Assembly: GCA_007124075.1 (NCBI GenBank)
Contig: SLFV01000019.1
Coordinates: 1-9,589, forward strand
Direction of reading: 5' to 3'
Source: Roseimaritima sp.
GTDB taxonomy: Bacteria > Planctomycetota > Planctomycetia > Pirellulales > Pirellulaceae
Length of the DNA stretch: 9,589 nucleotides
The translations under genes were made by a program, and so were the position numbers. Of this stretch, positions 6,952 to 9,589 are shown piece by piece. Within the stretch, counting starts at the first letter, position 1, and every line of letters starts with the position of its first letter. The notes under the pieces were generated by a model. It was not told the origin of the DNA. It saw only the letters and a program-made list of their open reading frames with translations, and searched no databases.

Positions 6952-8094
6952 ATGATGAATCAAGTCGTGTTGTTGGCAGGTTGTCCAGGCGAAAATCCCA
7001 CGTTGTATCGCGAGATTGGTCTGCCTGCGGGGGATCCGGCCGCATCGATCCACGTTGGTAATGACCAATACATCATCATCCGCGACATCGAAGTCGACCG
7101 TGCTCGGCAGACGCGTCCGAACGCAGTGGTCGCATGCCCGGCCGATTTTGCTCCGGCGTCTGGTCTGGACGCCGATCGAGCGACCGCGACGGCACAGGCG
7201 GTCACGGAGTTCTGCCAGCGTCAGGGGCTTGTGTCGGTTACCACGGACCGCACGCTGCCCTTTGTGTTTGCATGGTATTTGATGCAGCAGAACATCCGTC
7301 TGCGTTACGATGCGGACCTGGGGGTTCGCGATCGGAGGACAAAAAACGCGGCCGAAATTGCAGCGTTGCAACAGGCGCAGCAGGTGACGGAGCAGGGGAT
7401 GCTGTATCTGTGCCGTCTGATCGCGAACTGCGAAATCGATGCCAACGGAATCCTAATGCATGCGGGCACCCAGCTAACCAGTCAGCGTGCTCGAGCCCTC
7501 GCGGCCGCTTTTTTTTCTGATCGCGGCTTCAGCATGGGACATGGCGCGATCGTTGCCACCGCACCGCACAGTGCGGATTGCCATCATGCAGGCGAAGGCC
7601 CCCTGCGGACCGGATTACCGATCATCGTTGATCTGTTCCCTCGCGACGATCGCTCCCGGTACTGGGGTGATTGCACACGGACGGTCGTGCATGGCCAACC
7701 CAGTGCCACAGTGCGGCAAATGCATCATGCGGTCGTCCAAGCCAAAGCCGCAGCGGTCGCACGGTTGATGCCGGGAAACGATGCTGCCGACGTCCATCGC
7801 GCGGTGGTCGAAGTCCAGCAGCAGTTCGGGTTTCCCTGTTCGCGCGGGACGCTTACCAACCACGCTTCGATCCAACACGGCACCGGCCATGGCATTGGGC
7901 TGGAGGTCCACGAACCGATTCTGCTGGATGAGGGAGGTGGGAAGATCCTGGCTGGGGAGGTCTTCACGATCGAACCAGGCTTGTACGGTCGCGATCCCGG
8001 GGGCGTACGAGTCGAGGACATGTACGTTGTGACAGCAAACGGGCCGCGGAACCTGAATCAGCTTCCCGAGGGACTGGACTGGTCTAAGGTGTGA
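6952..8094 (+). CDS. M24-family metallopeptidase (Xaa-Pro aminopeptidase/dipeptidase-like)
   Basis: The protein has 380 residues and the two-domain layout of creatinase/aminopeptidase P enzymes: an N-terminal alpha/beta domain to about residue 125 and a C-terminal pita-bread catalytic domain. All five expected dinuclear metal ligands are present: D227 (IIVDLFP), D240 (YWGDCTRT), H313 (GTGHGIG), E341 (FTIEPGLY) and E355 (GVRVEDM). The His-rich PHSADCHHAGEGPL just before the first ligand resembles the active-site entry loop of a Xaa-Pro peptidase subgroup. There is no signal peptide, so it is probably cytoplasmic and trims proline-containing peptides; the exact substrate cannot be read from sequence. 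A GGAG site (6941-6944) lies seven bases before the ATG; a second ATG follows immediately. It begins 31 bases after the ATPase stop and is probably the last gene of the operon. Confidence 0.9.
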   Translation: MMNQVVLLAGCPGENPTLYREIGLPAGDPAASIHVGNDQYIIIRDIEVDRARQTRPNAVVACPADFAPASGLDADRATATAQAVTEFCQRQGLVSVTTDRTLPFVFAWYLMQQNIRLRYDADLGVRDRRTKNAAEIAALQQAQQVTEQGMLYLCRLIANCEIDANGILMHAGTQLTSQRARALAAAFFSDRGFSMGHGAIVATAPHSADCHHAGEGPLRTGLPIIVDLFPRDDRSRYWGDCTRTVVHGQPSATVRQMHHAVVQAKAAAVARLMPGNDAADVHRAVVEVQQQFGFPCSRGTLTNHASIQHGTGHGIGLEVHEPILLDEGGGKILAGEVFTIEPGLYGRDPGGVRVEDMYVVTANGPRNLNQLPEGLDWSKV

Positions 8095-8105
8095 CCTGTC
8101 TGTTG

Positions 8106-8137
8106 TGGCGCGGGGGCGGGGTATGAGCACCGCGCCA
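8106..8137 (+). other. GC-rich hairpin after the M24 gene
   Basis: TGGCGCGG (8106-8113) and CCGCGCCA (8130-8137) form a perfect 8-bp stem 11 bases after the stop codon. The position suits the end of an operon, but no T-run follows, so it is not a canonical intrinsic terminator. It may be a 3'-end stabilising hairpin or part of a Rho-dependent end. Confidence 0.35.
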
Positions 8138-8189
8138 GAGGGTTGTCGGCCTGCCCAGTCGTGGATTGGCAGCACCTAGCTTCACACGG

Positions 8190-8228
8190 CGACTGCGAGC
8201 GTTCCGCGGGACAACAACGACTGCGAGC
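8190..8228. repeat. Direct repeat of 11 bp
   Basis: CGACTGCGAGC occurs at 8190-8200 and again at 8218-8228, 28 bp apart. There are only two copies, so this is not an array. It may be a protein-binding site or a remnant of local duplication. Confidence 0.5.
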
Positions 8229-8319
8229 AATTGATGAATCGGTTGGCAACGGGTCGCAAGAATTGGTTGTTCAAGGGGGCGGTGTCTGTTGGAGAACGGG
8301 CTGCGAATTGAGTGACGAT

Positions 8320-8369
8320 CATTGGCAGCGCGAACCGCCACGAGTTCAATGTTCGCGTTTGCTGGGATG
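8320..8369. repeat. Imperfect inverted repeat (stem-loop 1)
   Basis: CGCGAAC (8329-8335) is the perfect complement of GTTCGCG (8351-8357), around a 15-base loop. The stem can continue outward with unpaired bases on one side: CAG (8326-8328) with CTG (8362-8364), and CAT (8320-8322) with ATG (8367-8369). The last ATG also belongs to the outer arm of the next palindrome, so the two folds would compete at that point. Confidence 0.5.
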
Positions 8370-8469
8370 ACGTTCTGCATCAGGCGTTGGCTGACCAGAC
8401 GAACTGGTCCGAGCCAACGCCGCACCGATCGAAGCCAAGGGGTTGCTTAGGTGGGGCACGGAACGTCAT
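8367..8469. repeat. Nested inverted repeat (stem-loop 2)
   Basis: The core is a long hairpin: GGCGTTGGCT (8383-8392) pairs with AGCCAACGCC (8412-8421), and GACCAG (8393-8398) pairs with CTGGTC (8404-8409). This makes 16 base pairs around a five-base loop, with only a two-base bulge (8410-8411). An outer pair of perfect 9-bp arms, ATGACGTTC (8367-8375) and GAACGTCAT (8461-8469), encloses it. Such bulged, nested palindromes resemble integron attC sites, REP/BIME elements or structured RNAs, but canonical attC core boxes are not seen. Confidence 0.7.
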
Positions 8470-8549
8470 AGTCCACGAATTGCAAGCCAATTCAATTCCG
8501 ACAACGATCAGACCGTGTACAAAAGATGGAGGAGGCACCCCACTAGTTC

Positions 8550-8566
8550 ACGCCCATGCTGGGCGT
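8550..8566. repeat. Short perfect hairpin
   Basis: ACGCCCA (8550-8556) and TGGGCGT (8560-8566) form a 7-bp perfect stem with a three-base loop. No T-tract follows on either strand. It sits between the nested palindromes and the toxin-antitoxin pair, and its function is unknown. Confidence 0.45.
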
Positions 8567-8677
8567 ACCCGGTGCACAGCAGCGGGCGAGTAGTCCCGTT
8601 ACAAGTGGATCGCACAACGTGACCGCGACCGTTACCCGCCGGACCCGCGTATTCACTTAGCCTGCGATTTTCGCCGA

Positions 8678-8706
8678 TTGCCGACGCTTTGCTGGCCGGT
8701 TACTAT
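8678..8706 (+). promoter_or_regulatory. Probable promoter of the toxin-antitoxin pair
   Basis: TTGCCG (8678-8683) and TACTAT (8701-8706) are separated by 17 bp, matching the consensus at 4 of 6 positions each. Transcription would start near 8713, immediately in front of the AAGGAG ribosome site (8713-8718). The -10 hexamer is identical to the one proposed for the SHD1 gene. Confidence 0.4.
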
Positions 8707-8727
8707 GCAGGGAAGGAGACTCGCAGT

Positions 8728-8952
8728 ATGACCGTCGAACAAGCAATTTCCGACATTTCCTCACTCCCCCTCGACGACCAACTCAAGGTCGTTCAGGCTA
8801 TTTGGGACAGGCTCCCCGAATCTTCTGCGCCTGCACTTAGTGACACTGCCCGCAGCGAACTTGCTCGCCGCGTAGCCAGTTATACCGCTGATCCGACAAC
8901 CTTGATGACCAAGGCTCAGCTTCGCGCAAGAATGCGGTCGTCTGACACATGA
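8728..8952 (+). CDS. Antitoxin of the addiction-module family (PF09720/TIGR02574)
   Basis: This small protein of 74 residues matches the short antitoxins that partner ParE/RelE toxins. Visible family features are an N-terminal helix, the LPLDDQLKVVQAIWDRLPE segment (about 13-31, with the characteristic Trp-Asp), a spacer, then a helix SELARRVASYTADP (about 43-56) and a basic tail with QLRARMR. Antitoxins of this type bind the toxin with their C-terminal part and usually repress their own promoter. The start at 8728 follows an AAGGAG site by nine bases; the frame is open further upstream to 8689, but that would pass through the ribosome site. Its TGA overlaps the start codon of the toxin gene (ATGA), so the two are translationally coupled. 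Confidence 0.85.
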   Translation: MTVEQAISDISSLPLDDQLKVVQAIWDRLPESSAPALSDTARSELARRVASYTADPTTLMTKAQLRARMRSSDT

Positions 8953-9164
8953 TGGACGTTCGGTACGCCGATGAGGTCTTCGATGACCTTCGCCCTTCGG
9001 TCGATTGGCTTAACTCTCGTAAACCTGGTCTCGGCTTTGAGCTTGAGGACGAATTCTACGCTTCCGTTGCAGTGGTACGTGGGCGACCGTACTCATATGC
9101 CGTTGATCACACTGGATTGCGGCCGCTTCGACTGCGCCGATTCACAGCGGTCCTCTATTACTAG
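8949..9164 (+). CDS. ParE/RelE-family toxin, C-terminally truncated
   Basis: The product of 71 residues begins MMDVRYADEVFDDL and shows the ParE/RelE layout: a first beta strand, helices with SVDWLNSRKPGLGFELEDEFY, then LRPLRLRRFTAVLYY, which corresponds to the paired beta strands of the toxin core. Full-length relatives are usually about 95-100 residues and carry a further strand and a V-x-H-x-x-R-x-P-like ending after the YY. Here a TAG (9162-9164) follows the YY directly. Codons beyond it continue IEESLI, which looks like the normal next strand, so the stop may be a nonsense mutation. Further on the homology fades and may be frameshifted; in-frame reading continues to 9422, into the rnc gene on the opposite strand. 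The toxin is probably inactive or weakened. Either ATG (8949 or 8952) could be the start; the first overlaps the antitoxin stop. Confidence 0.65.
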   Translation: MMDVRYADEVFDDLRPSVDWLNSRKPGLGFELEDEFYASVAVVRGRPYSYAVDHTGLRPLRLRRFTAVLYY

Positions 9165-9263
9165 ATCGAAGAATCGCTCATTTCGGACTCGCCTATTATT
9201 GTCGGTTCATCGTTGGTCTGCGAATGCATTGAGCCGCAAAGCAAGCGGGTGGGGCATCGTCGT

Positions 9264-9589
9264 TTAACCTTGAAATGGCAGTTCGCGCTCCTCCAGTTCC
9301 GCCAGGGCATTGGCCGCCGCACGCTGCTCCGCAACTTTCTTGTTCCGCCCCGAAGCTGCTGTAAATATCCGTTCACCTATCTGGGCAGCGACGCTGAACA
9401 GTTTCCGGTGGTCAGGCCCTGATTCCGAAATCAGTCGGTAGACAGGCGTGTCAGCAAGTTCCCGCTGTGCATACTGCTGCAACAGTGACTTGAAATTCCC
9501 ACCTGGCCCTTCAACCACCCCTGAAAGTTCGTCTTTCAGACTGCGCTGAATGAAATCGCGGACGGTCGCCAAGTCGCTGTCCAAGTAAA
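9264..9589 (-). CDS. rnc: Ribonuclease III, C-terminal part (5' end beyond window)
   Basis: Ribonuclease III cuts double-stranded RNA in rRNA maturation and mRNA turnover. The minus-strand frame is open from the right edge to the TAA at 9264-9266, about 108 codons. It starts at the end of the catalytic domain, where YLD corresponds to the family's A-x-YLD segment just after the catalytic glutamate, which lies outside the window. A helix DFIQRSLKDEL follows, then a complete double-stranded-RNA-binding domain: NFKSLLQQYAQREL, PVYRLISESGPDH, FSVAAQIGERIFTAASGRNKK and the closing helix VAEQRAAANALAEL. A TTG near the edge is not the real start. The gene converges on the truncated toxin with about 99 bp between stops, and I see no intrinsic terminator in that gap. 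Confidence 0.9.
   Translation of the reverse strand, partial: YLDSDLATVRDFIQRSLKDELSGVVEGPGGNFKSLLQQYAQRELADTPVYRLISESGPDHRKLFSVAAQIGERIFTAASGRNKKVAEQRAAANALAELEERELPFQG

Larger units (their letters stand above)
8095..8727. other. Repeat-rich spacer before the toxin-antitoxin pair
   Basis: About 630 bp contain no gene I can support. Frames of 75-113 codons run through on both strands (for example 8084-8425 minus and 8312-8593 plus), but they lack ribosome sites and simply translate the palindromes. The spacer holds one hairpin after the M24 gene, a direct repeat, a cluster of nested inverted repeats and a short perfect hairpin, annotated separately, and ends in the probable promoter of the toxin-antitoxin pair. 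The density of palindromes is unlike the other spacers in the window. Confidence 0.6.

Noticed and set aside
8106..8137. Intrinsic terminator after the M24 gene
   Set aside because: The stem is good, but no T-run follows on the plus strand, so it is listed only as a hairpin.
8190..8228. Start of a CRISPR or tandem array
   Set aside because: There are only two 11-bp copies, and no further regularly spaced units follow.
8084..8425. Minus-strand frame of 113 codons, and plus-strand frame 8312-8593
   Set aside because: Both translate the palindromic spacer, lack ribosome sites and show no domain. They may recur in related genomes only because the DNA repeat recurs.
8367..8469. Canonical integron attC site
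   Set aside because: The outer arms have GTT on the left and AAC on the right, the opposite of attC, and no RYYYAAC or GTTRRRY core boxes are found at the ends. No integrase gene is in the window.

Overview
The window looks like ordinary chromosome from a planctomycete, probably of the Pirellulaceae/Rhodopirellula type. The evidence is moderate GC content, a secreted protein ending in an SHD1 (SLA1 homology 1) domain, a secreted concanavalin-A-like protein, a eukaryotic-type glutamine synthetase (GSII) and a palindrome-rich spacer in front of a small toxin-antitoxin pair. The taxonomic call is inference from these family signatures; no rRNA or other marker is present.

Layout. (1) Positions 1-976, minus strand: glutamine synthetase type II, missing only its last residues at the window edge. 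(2) 977-1581: a spacer with no gene I can support, holding a possible control site upstream of the synthetase. (3) 1582-2482, minus strand: a self-contained transcription unit made of a sigma70-like promoter, a leader hairpin, a secreted Cys/Pro-rich SHD1 protein and a strong intrinsic terminator. (4) 2483-2822: a spacer that serves as leader for the next operon. (5) 2823-8094, plus strand: four closely spaced genes, namely a secreted ConA-like protein, the tRNA adenosine deaminase TadA, a P2-type cation-transporting P-type ATPase and an M24-family (Xaa-Pro peptidase-like) metallopeptidase. (6) 8095-8727: a 630-bp spacer rich in inverted repeats. (7) 8728-9164, plus strand: an antitoxin of the PF09720/TIGR02574 family overlapping a ParE/RelE-like toxin that stops early. 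(8) 9264-9589, minus strand: the C-terminal part of ribonuclease III, which runs off the right edge.

How the parts relate. The plus-strand cluster is probably co-transcribed, because the gaps are 4, 101 and 31 bp, but no shared pathway is evident: it mixes envelope, tRNA-modification, ion-transport and peptide-processing genes. The toxin-antitoxin pair converges on rnc and sits next to the repeat-rich spacer, so 8095-9200 is the most likely accessory insertion. I found no CRISPR array, tRNA, rRNA, transposase or clearly new multi-gene system. The points most worth following up are the nested palindromes at 8320-8469, the truncated toxin, and the altered ion-site residues of the P-type ATPase.
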